DNA from: Inia geoffrensis
Taxonomy: Eukaryota > Chordata > Mammalia > Artiodactyla > Iniidae
DNA: 64,000 nucleotides
Direction of reading: 5' to 3'
NCBI GenBank assembly: GCA_036417435.1
Contig: CM070908.1
Span: 53,105,090 to 53,169,089, forward strand
The notes below the pieces were generated by a model. It was given only the letters and a program-made list of their open reading frames with translations. It was not told where the DNA came from and did no database searches. A program made the translations under genes and the position numbers. Of the stretch, positions 10,500 to 23,658 are shown piece by piece (within the stretch, counting starts at the first letter, position 1; the number at the start of each line of letters is the position of its first letter).

Positions 10500-10815
10500 G
10501 AAGAATTTTACTTTTGCATATACCTGTGTAACCAACAGCCAGATGAAGATAGAGAATGTTTCTCTCACTCCTGAAAATTTTCTCATGCCCCATTCCAGTC
10601 AAAAGCCTCCTCCTCAAAGATAACCGCTATTCTGACGTTAATTGCCACCATGGATATACTGTAATTATTCTAGAGCTTAATATACTTGAAAGCATATAGC
10701 GTGTACTGACTTTTGCTCAGATAATGTCTGTGAGATTCATGTGTGTTGTTGTATTGATAGCCCATTCCTTTAAATTGTTGGATAGTGTTCCACTGTATGA
10801 CTAAGACACAGTTTA
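10500..10815 (-). mobile_element. Ancient L1M relic, antisense, left half of an interrupted copy
   Basis: CAACAGCCAGATGAAGATAG, GAGATTCATGTGTGTTGTTG and GTTCCACTGTATGACTAAG follow antisense old-L1 order. The relic is cut at 10815 by the young sense L1 and resumes at 16762. Confidence 0.78.
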
Positions 10816-11612
10816 GCCACCATCTTGGGTTGTGGCGGTGTGCGCAGCACTTCTCCACACAGGCGCCAAGGTGTGTCCCCGCAGCAGTTCTGCACTGGGA
10901 AAGCGAATCCGACCTGTCAGGTGCAAGGCCTCTGCACACAGTCCCCTACAGGCAAGTGAAGCTAGACTAAGCACAAAAGAAGAAAAACAATGCACCGAAG
11001 CTCCCGGGGCGGCTAGGCCAACCACTGAGGCAGAGCTGTGGAGCTCCAATTCCTAGTTGGCCACCATCCAAGGGCCAGAAACCTGATTCCTTTCTGACTT
11101 GCCCATACTCCAGCTATGGGGCTGACAGGGTATTGGTGCTCTGGCCGGGTGTCAGGCCTGAGCCTCTGAGACGGGAGCACCGAGTACAAGACATTGGACC
11201 ACCAGAGACTTCCTGGCCCCACATAATATCAATCACCGAGAGCTCTCCCAGAGGTCTCCGTCTCAATGCTAAGACCAAGCTGCACTCAACGACCAGCAAG
11301 CCCCAGTGCTGGACACCCCATGCCAAACAACTAGAAAGACAGGAATACGACCCTACCCATTAGCACAGAGGCTGCGTAAAATCATAATAAGGTCACAGAC
11401 ACCCCAAAACACACCACCGGACGCAGTCCTCCCCACCAGGAAGACAAGATCCAGCCTCATCCACCAGAAAAGAGGCACCAGTCTCCTCCACCAGGAAGCC
11501 TACACAGGCAGCTGAACCAACATTACCCACAGGGGGCAGACGCCAAAAACAATGGGAACTACAGACCTGCAGCCTGGGAAAAAGAGATCCCAAACACAGT
11601 AAGTTATGCAAA

Positions 11613-12500
11613 ATGAGAAGACAGAGAAATACTCAGCAGATGAAGGAGCAAGGTAAAAACCCACCAGACTAAACAAATGAAGAGGAAATAGGCAGTCTAC
11701 CTGAAAAAGAACTCAGAGTAATGATAGTAAAGATGATCCAAAATCTTGGAAATAGAATGGAGAAAATACAAGAAATGTTTAACAAGGACCTAGAAGACCT
11801 AAGAGCAAACAAACAATGCTGAACAACACAATAAATGAAATTAAAAGTTCTCTAGAAGGAATCAATAGCAAAATAACTGAGGCAGAAGAACGGATAAGTG
11901 ACCTGGAAGATAAAATATGGACATAACTACTGCACAGCAGAATAAAGAAAAAAGAATGAAAAGAATTGAGGACAGTCTCAGAGACCTCTGGGACAACATT
12001 AAACGCACCAACATTCGAATTATAGGGGTTCCAGAAGAAGAAGAGAAAAAGAAAGGGACTGAGAAAATATTTGAGGAGATTATAGTTGAAAACTTCCCTA
12101 ATATGGGAAAGGAAGTAGTCAGTCAAGTCCAGGAAGCGCAGAGAGTCCCATACAGGATAAATCCAAGGAGAAACACGCCAAGACACATATTAATCAAACT
12201 ATCAGAACTTAAACACAAAGAAAAACTATTAAAAGCAGCAAGAGAAAAACAACAAATAACATACAAGGGAATCCGCATAGGTTAAAACACGATCTTTCAG
12301 CAGAAACTCTACAAGCCAGAAGGGAGTGACAGAACATATTTAAAGTGATGAAAGGGAAAAACCTACAACCAAGATTACTCTACCCAGCAAGGATCTCATT
12401 CAGATTTGACAGAGAAATTAAAACCTTTAGAGACAAGCAAAAGCTAGAATTCAGCACCACCAAGCCAGCTTTACAAGACATGCTAAAGGAACTTCACTAG
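11613..12500 (+). pseudogene. L1 ORF1 relic (RNA-binding coiled-coil protein)
   Basis: Intact L1 ORF1 protein is a trimeric coiled-coil RNA chaperone that packages L1 RNA in the cytoplasm. The chosen ATG opens MRRQRNTQQMKEQGKN, which matches the start in the antisense copy at 42824. A stop follows after about 19 codons. The longest clean piece is 11917-12285 (122 codons). It holds the end of the coiled coil and the RRM signature TNIRIIGVPEEEE. Downstream, the C-terminal domain is in another frame, ending KELH-stop at 12498-12500. Multiple lesions rule out function. Confidence 0.9.
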
Positions 12501-12558
12501 GCAAGAAACACAAGAGAAGGAAAAGACCTACAATAAAAAACCCAGAACAATTAAGAAA

Positions 12559-15500
12559 ATGGTAATAGGAACATACATATCGATAATTACCTTAAATGTA
12601 AATGGATTACATACTCCCACCAAAAGACATAGACTGGCTGAATGGATACAAAAACAAGACCTGTATATATTCTGTCTACAAGAGACCCACTTCAGACCTA
12701 GGGACACATACAGACTGAAAGTGAGGGGATGGAAATAGATATTCCATGCAAATGGAAATCAAAAGAAAGCTGGAGTAACAATTCTCATGTCAGTCAAAAT
12801 AGACTTTAAAGACAATTACAAGAGACAAGGACACTACATAATGATCAAGGGATCATCCAAAAAGAAGATAAAACAACTGTAAATATTTATGCACCCAACA
12901 TAGGAGCACATCAATATGTAAGGCAAATGCTAACAGCCATAAAAGGGGAAATGGACAGTAACACAATCATAGTAGGGGACTTTAACACCCCACTTTCACC
13001 AATGGACAGATCATCCAAATTGAATATAAATAAGGAAACACAAGCTTTAAATGATACATTAAACTTAAGATGGACTTAATTGATGTTTATAGGACATTCC
13101 ATCCAAAAACAACAGAATACACTTTCTTCTCAAGTGCTCATGGAACATTCTCCAGGAGAGATCATGTCTTGGATCACAAATGAAGCCTTGGTAAATTTAA
13201 GAAAACTGAAATCATATCAAGTATCTTTTCCGACTACAATGCCCTGAGACTAGATACTAGGAAATTACAGAAAAAAATTACAGGAAAAAATCTGTTAAAA
13301 AATACAAACACATGGAGGCTACCAATACGCTACTGAATAACCAAGAGAACACTGAAAAAAATCAAAGAGGAAATCCGAAAATACCTAGAAAAAAATGACA
13401 GTGAAAATTCGATGACTCAAAACCTATGGGATGCAGCAAAAGCATTTCGAAGAGGGAATTTTATAGCAATACAATCCTACCTGAAGAAACAAGAAACATC
13501 TCAGATTAATAACCTAATCTTACACCTAAAGGAACTAGAGAGAGAAGAACAGAAAACCCCAAAGTTAGCAGAAGGAAAGAAATCATAAAGATCAGATTAG
13601 AAATAAATGAAAAAGAAATGAAAGAAGCAACAGCAAAGATCAATAGAACTAAAAGCTGGTTCTTTGAGAAGATAAACAAAATAGATAAACCATTAGCCAG
13701 ACTCATCAAGAAAAAAGGGAGAAGACTCAAATCAACAGAATTAGAAATGAAAAAGGAGAAGTAAAACTGACACTGCAGAAATACAAAGGATCATGAGAGA
13801 TTAATACAGGCAACCATATGCCAATAAAATGGACAACCTGGAAGAAATGGACAAATTCTTAGAAAAGCACAACTTTCTGAGACTGAACTAGGAAGAAATA
13901 GAAAATAGAAGCACACCAAACACAAGCACTTGAAATTGAAACTGTGTTTAAAAATCTTCCCACAGACAAAAGCCCAGGAACAGATGGCTTCACAGGGGAA
14001 TTCTATCAAACATTTAGAGAAGAGCTAACACCTATCCTTCTCAAACTTCCAAAATATAGCAGAGGGAGGAACACTCCCAAACTCACTCTACAAGGCTACC
14101 ATCACCCTGATACCAAAACCAGACAAAGATGTCACAAAGAAAGAAAACTGCAGGCCAAAATCACTGATGAACATAGATGCAAAAATCCTCAACAAAATAC
14201 TAGCAAACAGAATCCAACAGCACATTAAAAGGATCATATATCATGATCAAGTGGGGTTTATCCCAGGAATAGAAGGATTGTTCAGTATACTCAAATCAAT
14301 CAATGTTATGCACCATATTAACAAACTGAAGGATAAAAAACCAAATGATAGTCTCAATACATACAGAAAAAGCTTTCAACAAAGTTCAACACCCATTTAT
14401 GGTAAAAATGCTCCAGAAAGTAGAGGGAACTTACCTTAATGTAATGAAGGCCATATATGACAAACCCACAGCCAGCATCGTCCTCGATGGTGAAAAACTG
14501 AAACCATTTCCACTAAGATCAGGAACAAGACAAGGTTGCCCACTCTCACCATAATGATTCAACATAGTTTTGGAAGTTTTAGCCACAGCAATCAGAAGAA
14601 AAAGAAATAAAAGGGATGCAAATTGGAAAAGAAGAAGTAAAAAAGTCACTGTTTGCAGATGACATGTTGCTATATATAGATTATCCTAAAAATGCCGCCA
14701 GAAAACTGCTAGGACTAATCAATGAATTTGGTAAAGTAGCAGGATATACAATTAATGCACAGAAATCTGTTGCATTCCTATACATAAATGAAGAAAAATC
14801 TGAAAGAGAAAGTAAGGAAACACTCCCATTTAACATTGCAACAAAAAGAATAAAATACTTAGGAATAAACCTAGCTAGGGAGACAAAAGATCTGTCTGTA
14901 GAAAACTGTATGACACTGATGAAAGAAATCAAAGATGACACAAACAGATGGAGAGATGTACCATGTTCTTGGATTGGAAGAATCAATATTGTGAAAATGA
15001 CTGTACTACCCAAAGCAATCTACAGGTTCAGTGCAATCCCTATCAAATTACCAGTGGCATTTTTATAGAAATAGAACAAAAAATCTTAAAATTTGTGTGG
15101 AGACACAAAAGACCCTGAATAGCCAAAGCAGTCTTGAGGGGAAAAAATGGAGCTGGAGGAATGAGACTCCCTGACTTCAGACAATACTACAAAGTTACAG
15201 TAATCAAGATGGTATGTTACTATCACAAAAGCAAATATAAATCAATGGAACAGGATAGAAAGACCAGAGATAAACCCACGTACACATGTTCACCTTATTT
15301 TTGATAAAGGAGGCAAGAATAGACAATGGAGAAAAGACAGCCTCTTCAATAAGTGGTGGTGGGAAAAGTGGACAGCTACATGTAAAAGAATGAAATTAGA
15401 ACACTCCCTAACACCATACAGAAAAATAAACTCAAAATGATTAAAGACCTAAATGTAAGACCAGACACTATACAACTCTTAGAGGAAAACATAGGCAGAA

Positions 15501-16372
15501 CACTCTATGACATAAATCACAGCAAGATCCTTTTTGACCCACCTCCTAGAGAAATGGAAGTAAAAACAAATATAAACAAATGGGACCCAACGAAAATTAG
15601 AAGCTTTTGCACAGCAAAGGAAACCATAAACAGGATGAAAAGACAACCTTCAGAATGGGAGAAGATATTTGCAAATGAAGCAGCTGACAAAGGATTAATC
15701 TCCCAAATATACAAGCAACTTATGCAGCTCAATATCAAAAAACCAAACAACCCAATCCAAAAATGGGCAGAAGACCTAAATAGACATTTCTCCAAAGAAG
15801 ATATGCAGATTGCCAACAAACACATGAAAGGATGGTCAACATCACTAATCATTAGAGAAATGCAAATCAAAACTTCAGTTAGGTATCACCTCACACCGGT
15901 CAGAATGGCCATCATCAAAATATGTGAGAACAATAAATGCTCGAGAGGGTGTGGAGAAAAGGGAACCCTCTTGCACTGTTGGTGGGAATGTAAATTGATA
16001 CAGCCACTATGGAGAATAGTATCGAAGTTCCTTAGAAAACTAAAAATAGATCTGTCATATGGCCCAGCAATCCCACTACTGGGCATATACCCTGAGATAA
16101 CCATAATTCATAAAGAGTCATGTACCACAATGTTCATTGCAGCTCTGTTTACAATAGCCAGGAAATGGAAGCAACCTACGTGTCCATCGACAGATGAATG
16201 GATAAAGAAGGTGTGGCACATATATACAATGGAATATTACTCAGCCATAAAAAGGAATGAAACTGAGTTATTTGTAGTGAGGTGGGTGGACTTAGAGACT
16301 GTCATACAGAGTGAAATAAGTCAGAAAGAGAAAAAGAAATACCGTATGCTAACACATACATATGGAATCTAA
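12559..16372 (+). pseudogene. L1 ORF2 relic (endonuclease and reverse transcriptase)
   Basis: ORF2 protein nicks target DNA and reverse-transcribes L1 RNA. The start at 12559 gives MVIGTYISIITLNVNGL, with the endonuclease motifs LNVNGL and CLQETH. A stop follows near 12738. The catalytic RT motif FADDM is visible at 14652-14666 in a 150-codon open stretch. The last open piece (15437-16372, 311 codons) contains the cysteine-rich domain [18 protein letters not shown] and the terminal HTYGI. A spacer of about 58 bases separates it from ORF1, as in other mammalian L1s. Several stops and frameshifts disable it. The host-gene alternative is excluded by the full L1 context. Confidence 0.95.
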
Positions 16373-16761
16373 GAAAAAAAAAAAAAGGTCATGAAGAACC
16401 TAGGGGCAAGATGGGAATAAAAACAGAGACCTAATAGAGAATGGACTTGAGGACACGGGGAGGGGGAAGGGTAAGCTGGGACAAAGTGAGAGAGTGGCAT
16501 AGACATACATACACTAACAAATATAAAATAGATAGCTAGTGGGAAGCAAATACATAGCACAGGAGATCAGCTCCATGCTTTGTGACCACCTAGAATGGTG
16601 GGGATAGGGAGGGTGGGAGGGAAATGCAAGAGTGAAAGGATATGGGGATATATGTATACGAATAGCTGATTCACTTTGTTATACAACAGAAACTAATACA
16701 ACATTGTAAATAAAGCAAATATGGCCCAATAAAGATGTTCAAAAAAAAAAAAAAAAAAAAA

Positions 16762-17050
16762 CGACCCCGTTTAATCATTTTCCTGTTGGTGGGCATTTGG
16801 TGGTGTTTTGTTTTTGTTTTCTATAAATTAAACTGCTATGAATATTCTTACACAAGATTTTATGGATATGTACACTCATTTTTCTCAGGACACAGCTGTG
16901 AGTGGAATTTCTGTGTTTTAGTGTAGATATATTTTAACTTTATTAGAAAATGACAAACATTTCTTTGAGGTGATTGAACCATTTTACACTCCCACTGGTA
17001 GTATATGGAAATTCTGGTTGGTTTGGTTGATTCAAGATAATGAAGTAGTG
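16762..17050 (-). mobile_element. Ancient L1M relic, antisense, right half
   Basis: ATTTTCCTGTTGGTGGGCAT, AAACTGCTATGAATATTCTT and ATTTTACACTCCCACTGG continue the relic broken at 10815. Joining the two flanks across the young L1 gives the normal old-L1 order. Confidence 0.78.
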
Positions 17051-18120
17051 TTGGCAATCACTGTAAAGTAGCACAAATTCATTTAAGGAACATGAGGTAA
17101 AAGACGAGACTAAATATTTTGGAAGAGAGCCAGAATATGAATGGAGTTCCTATGCATGAATCTTTATTGCCCCAAATGATGTATCTTGAATGTCCTGATT
17201 TTGCCTAAAACTCACTGTATTTAAAAATACACCACGTTTTGTCTCCTTCAGACTACCTGCCTGAGGATGTAAGAACAATGCACTGGGTGTCACATACCAA
17301 TAATGTAAAGGAGGCCATTTGCCTGCCTTCACCAAATTAGACTGATAGTTTGTAATTTTTGCCAAACTGACAAAGAAATATTTATCTCTTACTTCTGTCT
17401 TTAATTTTGTGCTTTGATAGTTAATGAAGCAAAGCATTTTGTTTGTTTATGGATATGTGTATTTTTTTCGTAGTGAATTGACTCTTCATGTTCTTTGCTC
17501 ATATTCTCTGGTGTTTGTGTTTTTCCTGTTGACATTTACATGGCTTTACACTGGCAACTGGTTGTCATATATGTTGCAAATATTTCTCTATTTCTGTTGT
17601 TTACCTTTTTAAATAAAAACTACTTTTACTATTTTTAAAAATCCTACTTGCTCTTTATTAAACATCTGAGCAATAGAGAAAAGATTACAGAAAGATCGAA
17701 ATTCTTCCAAATCCCACTTTACAGAGATAAAACAAAAAGTAAAAGGAAGAGATAATCAATAAAATTCTGGTGAAAATCACTTCAGGCATCCCTCTACCCA
17801 TATATGGAGAAAACTAGGTATGAAGGTAGACGTTTAGAAGAATCACTTTAAAAATACAATATAAGTTCTATTTGCATAGCTATACTTAAAAATGTCTTTA
17901 TTGCAAAATATATTAATCCTAAAAGAGTCTTATTGTTTAAAACTTCATGAGTTTGGAACAATATTTGAGCTACATAATTTAACTTTGGACTGTATCTTTG
18001 GAAATCTTTGCTCTCAATGGTGAAAAAAATTAGCAAACATATTTTTTTCAATTCCCCAGCACTTCTGGTTTTATTGGTTACCTCAGTATTTTGATGTTGT
18101 CAAGTTTTGTAACATTATAA
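17051..18120. other. AT-rich sequence, no gene recognised
   Basis: Short frames only, on both strands, with low-complexity hydrophobic translations typical of AT-rich DNA. Around 17590-17700 there may be a trace of an old L1 or DNA-transposon tail, but it is not strong enough to name. Confidence 0.35.
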
Positions 18121-21100
18121 CCTTTACTCCCACTGTAATTCCCACAGTTGTCAATTTTTCTTCTATTTTTAAACACATCATCAGCATTTCTTTTACCTTG
18201 GACTTGCATTCATACTTTCTTTATTTTGGTTTATTGCTTTGTATATTCATTTTATCAGTCTAATAATTTTCTTCACGAAGGGCTTGCAGATGTTAGATTT
18301 CCTGAGTTCTTGTATATTTCAGAATATTTCTCATTTGCATTTGCACTGGAAGGTTTACTTGGCTAGGGATACAATGATTGAGTTTGCCTTCTTTCACTCA
18401 GAACTTTAGGGATATTGCACTAATGTCTACTGTTATTAAATGTTGGATAAAGCAGAGATCAAGAGGAACCTCATCAACTCCCTCCAACACACACATTTAC
18501 ACACTCTGTTAAGTCTGTGTATGACTTTCTGCCTAGGTGCCCATATAATTTTTTTCTTTTTAAATATATATATTTCGGTGGTTACTCTAGAGATTATACA
18601 ATATACACCTTTGACTTTCAAAGTTTGATGTTACTTGGAACTTTTATCCTCTTCTTGGACAATGTTAAAAAATGTAACTCCGTTTAACCTCCTATCAGCT
18701 TAATGTGCAGTGGTTGTATATTTTAATTCTCTATACATTTTAAACCATGTAGAACACAATAGTAATAATAGTAATTGTTATTGTTATTTTGTACAGAAAG
18801 TATTCATTTAACTTGATATACTTAGTTTTTTGTTTCTTCCTCATTCCTTTCTGCATCTCTATGAAAACATACGGGATCATTTTCTCTCTGCCTGAAGAAC
18901 ATCCATGGTTATTTCCTTAAGTGTGGTCTGGATGTGCTGCTTATGAATCCTTTTGGTTTTTATTTGTCTTATTTCACCTTCATTCTCCAAGTGTGTTTTC
19001 CTGAATATTGGATTCTAGATTGGTGCTTTTGTGCTTTCAGCACTTCGAAGGTCTGGGTTCCTTGTCTTCTTTTTGATTCCATTGTTTCTAGTGAGAAGTC
19101 TGATAGTTACTCGTTGTAATGAGGTGTGTGACTCCGTTTTTTGGATGTTTAGCTGCTGACAGCTTTTAAGCTTCCCCCTTCCTCTTCCCTTTCTGCCCCA
19201 CATCTGGACTAGCTGAATAAAAAAGCCCTGGTGCTCCCTCCTTTGCTACTGGTAGGAAACTCAAACCACATGAGTCCCTGCCTGCACGAGGGAACCCTCT
19301 CCCTGGTCCTACTTCCTAATCACAAGGAGAACCCAGGCCAGTCTCCTTTGCTTGCTCTCTGAAGTCACCGTGCTCTCCCCAGAGATACAAGTATGTAAAT
19401 AGTAAACCTTTCCACAGCCGCTTGGTGTGTGTGGAATCTTCAGTCTCGACGTTTGAACCAAACTTTGGGTGGGACTCTTACTGCCTCTGCAGGGAACCAT
19501 GACACTTTAAGAAAGTCTCTTTTGTTTAGCTTTCATTAACTTCATCATGAGGTATTTAATTGTTCTTATTTTACTTTATTGTTTTTATTACTCTGCTTAG
19601 TCCTTCTTGAACCTGTAGCTTAATGGGTTTTTTTCTTTTTTTTTTTTTTTTTTTAACTAGTTTAAAAAAATTCTCAGGCCTGATACTTCTGTCCAATTCT
19701 CTGTAACCTTTCTTTCTGGGACTTCAAGTATGTCAGTCTCCCCATGTACATCAGTGTTTCTCATTTTTTTCCTGAACCTTTTTTTCTGTCATTTTCATCC
19801 TTTTCTCTCCCATGTTTCACTTTAGATATTTTCTTCTGACCTTGCTTCCAGTTCAATAATTCTTTTCCACCAGTGTCTAAACCTATACATTAAGTTCTTG
19901 ATTTAGCTAATTGTATTTTCTAGTTTAAGAATTCTTATTTTCAGTAATAGTTCATGTATAAACTAAATATGTTCTTGTAAAACAAAAATGCCACCTTGCA
20001 AGTTTGCACTGTTTCACTGTTTCAAACTTTAAACACAAATAAATATCCCAAGTGGTAACACAGAATGACAGAGTTGAAGTAACTCACACAGACAAAAATA
20101 AGAATTTTGATTTAGTTTTATTTTATAATTCCTAGTTCTCTTCCAAATCCTCAATCTTGTGTTTTTCTCTCCGAATGTGTTAGGATGGTTATTTTAAAGT
20201 TTGTGTTGGGGAACTCCATTATCTTAAACTACTGTAGGCTGTTTCAATTTCTTATTATTTCTCTTAATTTCGTTTAGCTTTTGTTGCCTCTTCATTTCTG
20301 TTTGCTTTCAATGCTTGCACTTCCACTAGGAGAATTGGCCTGAATTACCTAGTCTGCTATTATCAGAAGTGGAAGACTGAATCTCTGATTTATTTTATCT
20401 TCATCCCTTATGTTTAGTAACTTCATCAGGATAAAAGTTGTTAATGAATAGTTCACCATCAAGTATATATAAAGTATATATATTTGGTTCCTTTCTTTTT
20501 TCTCAGAATATCAATTATGTACATGTTGATTCCTCTTTGTTTTTTATTTTATCATCCCCTTAATAATTCTTTAATACTGTTCTTTTTCTTACTGTTTGAG
20601 TGATTACCTGAGCTTTGTCAAGCCAGGGACCTGGCTGTGGTTTTTATTTTATTTAATGGTATTTAAAAAGTTTATTTATTTATTTTTGGCTGTGTTGGGT
20701 CTTTGTTGCTGTACGTGAGCTTCCTCTAGTTGCGGTGAGTGGGGTCTACTCTTCCTTGCAGTGCGCAGGCTTCTCGTTGCAGTGGATTCTCTTGTTGCAC
20801 AGCACAGGATCTAGGTGCACGGGCTTCAGGAGTTGTGGCTCGTGGGCTCAGTAGTTGTGGCATGCAGGCTCTAGAGCACAGGCTCAGTAGTTGTGGCACA
20901 CGGGCTTAGTTGCTCCATGGCATGTGGGATCTTCCTGGACACAGGGCTCAAACCTGTGTCCCCTGGATTGGCAGGCAGATTCTTAACCACTGCGCCACCA
21001 GGGAAGTGGCTGTGTTTTTAATTATACATATTCAATAGTTTTCTGCTTCAAATAAGACTTTAATCTCTGTAATGTTTTCATTTTCTTCTTGCATTTCCAC

Positions 21101-21420
21101 CTTCACTTTATCAGCTCACGTTATTGCTCCTTTTTAAAATCTCTTGAAGATTTCAAAACTTTGGTTATCTTTTTGATGTTCTTTTTGAAAAGGAAGTTTC
21201 ATGGGATTCTTTGAGACTCTGAAGAATCATTTGCAGGAGCTCTTATTCTCTTTCCTTATGTGTGCTTTTTATCTTGTGGGGTTTTTTGTCACTTATTTTT
21301 TTAAAATTGTGTGTCTGGTCTGCTTTCGTTTATGGCTCATTTTTACATGGGGTCAAATAGTTACTATATTGGGAGAGACTTGGGTGAGGGTTGAACCAAA
21401 GGCATCTGTGGCTTAGAGCC
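18121..21420 (-). mobile_element. Ancient L1/HAL1-like debris, antisense, interrupted by a SINE
   Basis: Segments resembling antisense HAL1/L1M ORF1 are recognisable. At about 18270-18430, GCACTGGAAGGTTTACTTGG is followed by TCACTCAGAACTTTAGGGAT. At about 18840-19110, TTTCACCTTCATTCTCCAAG, TTGGATTCTAGATTGGTGC and TGTTTCTAGTGAGAAGTCTG appear. At about 20100-20300 there is T-rich 5' material. The parts between are too eroded to assign. No coding potential. Confidence 0.5.
20647..21006 (-). mobile_element. Long CHR SINE, antisense
   Basis: On the minus strand it opens with CTTCCCTGGTGGCGCAGTGG and ends with an AAATAAATAAA-type tail. Flanking duplications are TGGCTGTGGTTTTTA (20632-20646) and TGGCTGTGTTTTTA (21007-21020), differing by one base. 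The body is the long CHR type, as at 1097-1452 and 36785-37147. Confidence 0.94.
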
Positions 21421-22652
21421 AGGATTTGCGGCTTTAAACATGCTCTAATTTAGTCTGCCTTCTGCCTTAACCTTTGCTTAATTCTCCCCTTGGTTGTTGA
21501 AGGTCAATGGTCAGTGTGGCCCAGAGCACATCCCTTTAGTTAACTGACTTTCTGGCTTATCATCTGGCATTCATTCTTCCTACTTGCCTTCTCTTTGCTT
21601 TACCCCTAAAGCCCCATTTGGTTAGGAGTCTCACATTTGTCAGACCAGAAAAAAGAGAATTGGTGTGTGCTGCTTAGCCAGAGTTTAGGCAGGAGCACCA
21701 TCCAAATCTAAAGGCAGAGGTTTGTTTCCTGGGCTGGTGATGAGTTGCCAGTGATGGCTGCTCCATCAGAGAGGCCTCATCCAGTGTCTCAGCATAGGTT
21801 TATATCAGAGATCTGCATGTCACAGCAGCTGCTGCTGTGGGGCAAGGACCCTTGAGAAACTTCTCTTCTGGCCCAACGCAGATCCTTAGCTGACCATCAG
21901 AGATGGCTCAAAGTTCCTAGCAGATGATTTGGCAATTACCTATCAGTCTTACCAAATGAAGTCTCACATGTGTACCAAGGCCATTGTGGACAAACATCTT
22001 TCCTCACAGAGTGATGTGGAGAAGTGTGTGTGTGGGGTGGTGATGAAAACACTGGCTGGGAATTAGGACACATGTGTCCTACTCCTACCCCTTACACGAA
22101 ATGGTTAACTCCACTGGGAATAAGCAGTTAACCTCTTTAGGCATTAATCTCTTCACTATTGATATGCAAGGCTTGCTGATCTTTTCAAGTGGGGATAGTC
22201 TGTAGAAAGGTCTACACATTTCTGCTTCCAACTGAAAATGGAGATTAGCTTTCCTTCTGATTGCTTGTGTGCTCAAAACAGAAGAAAGACACCTATGTAA
22301 AGCATTTCCACTGACTTCTGCAATTCCCTTAAGGGGATCCCAGAAACTTTAAGCTTCTCTTAAGTTCCTTTCAGGTCTCCCAGCCAAAGGACTGTCACCA
22401 CATGTCCTCCATCCTGTCCACACTTTCAGCAGGTATGTGTAGGTGGAGCTCAAATTTAAAAATAACTCAAGTGAACTCACACATCTTTTTTTGAACTTGC
22501 TGTTCAGTAGAAGCTCTTAAGTTCTCAGCATTTTTCTTAATGGTTAAACGGAACTAGAAACAAAGACAGTAGCCACTAATGACCACATTGTGCCTCCAAC
22601 TCTCATGGCTAAACCAGCCTCCTCAACAGACATAGCAGCAATGTGGTAAGAA
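21421..22652. other. Unique sequence, no gene recognised
   Basis: No family, RNA gene or exon is recognised. A small GT-rich spot at about 22024-22040 is not a full microsatellite. Confidence 0.4.
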
Positions 22653-23284
22653 TTTTTTTAAAAAATTTTTATTGGAGTATAATTGGTTTACAATGGTGTG
22701 TTAGTTTCTGCTGTATAACAAAGTGAATCAGCTATACATTTACATATATCCCCACATCCCTTCACTCTTGCATCTCCCTCCCACCCTCCCTTTCCCACTG
22801 CTCTAGGTGCTCACAAAGCACCCAGCAGATCAAACTGTGCTTTGCAGCTGCTTCCCACTAGCTAGCTGTTTTACATTTGGTAGGGTATATATGTAAGTGC
22901 TACACTTTCACTTTGTCCAACCTAACCCTTCCTCCTCCCCATGTCCTCAAGTCCATTCTCTACATCTGCATCTTTATTCCTGTCCTGCCCCTAGGTTCTT
23001 CAGAAGAATTTTTCTTTTTTTAGATTCCATATATATGTGTTAGCATATGGTATTCGTTTATCTCTTTCTGACTTACTTCACTCTGTGTGACAGTCTCTAG
23101 TTCCATCCACCTCACTACAAACAACTCAGTTTCGTTTCTTTTTATGGCTGAGTAATATTCCATTGTATATATGTGCCATATCTTCTTTAACCATTCATCT
23201 GTCGATGGATACATAGGTTGCTTCCATATCCTGGCTATTGTAAACAGAGCTGCAGTGAACATTGTGGTACATGACTCTTTTTTT
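22653..23284 (-). mobile_element. L1 3'-end fragment, antisense (copy A of a tandem pair)
   Basis: It opens with a T-rich tail complement and TTATTGGAGTATAATTGG. It runs through the 3'UTR into the ORF2 C-terminus, an 80-codon open stretch at 23020-23262 ending HIYGI. It stops at CATGACTCTTTTT, directly before another L1 3' end. It shares with copy B the variants AAGTGCTACACTTTCACTTT and CTTCAGAAGAATTTTTC. The other L1s in this window have different bases there. Confidence 0.93.
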
Positions 23285-23658
23285 TTGGTTTTTTTTTTTA
23301 AACATCTCTATTGGAGTATAATTGCTTAACAATGGTATGTTAGTTTCTGCTTGATAACAAGCTGAATCAGCTACACATATACATATATCCCCATATCTCC
23401 TCCCTCTTGTATCTCCCTTCCATCCTCCCTATCCTACCCATCTAGGTGGTCACAAAGCACAGACCTGATCTCCCTGTGCTATGTGGCTGCTACCCACTAG
23501 TTATCTATTCTACATTTGGTAGTGTATATATATAAGTGCTACACTTTCACTTTGTCCAACCTTACTCTTCCCCCTCCCCATGTCCTCAAGTCCATTCTCT
23601 ACATCTGCATCTTTATTCCTGTCCTGCCCCTAGGTTCTTCAGAAGAATTTTTCTTTTT

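Larger units (their letters stand above)
10816..16761 (+). mobile_element. Near-full-length sense L1 (5.9 kb), inactive
   Basis: Order: 5'UTR (10816-11612), ORF1 relic, short spacer, ORF2 relic, 3'UTR (16373-16740) and a 21-base poly-A tail (16741-16761). Two AATAAA signals precede the tail. The flanks AGACACAGTTTA (10804-10815) and CGACCCCGTTTA (16762-16773) match 9 of 12 and are probably eroded target duplications. Both ORFs contain stops and frame changes, so it cannot move on its own. Its first 300 bp differ from the 5'UTR of the L1 at 37.7-44.8 kb. Confidence 0.95.

Noticed and set aside
15437..16372. 311-codon open frame as a host gene
   Set aside because: It is the C-terminal third of L1 ORF2, in register with the rest of the element and ending at the usual HTYGI stop.
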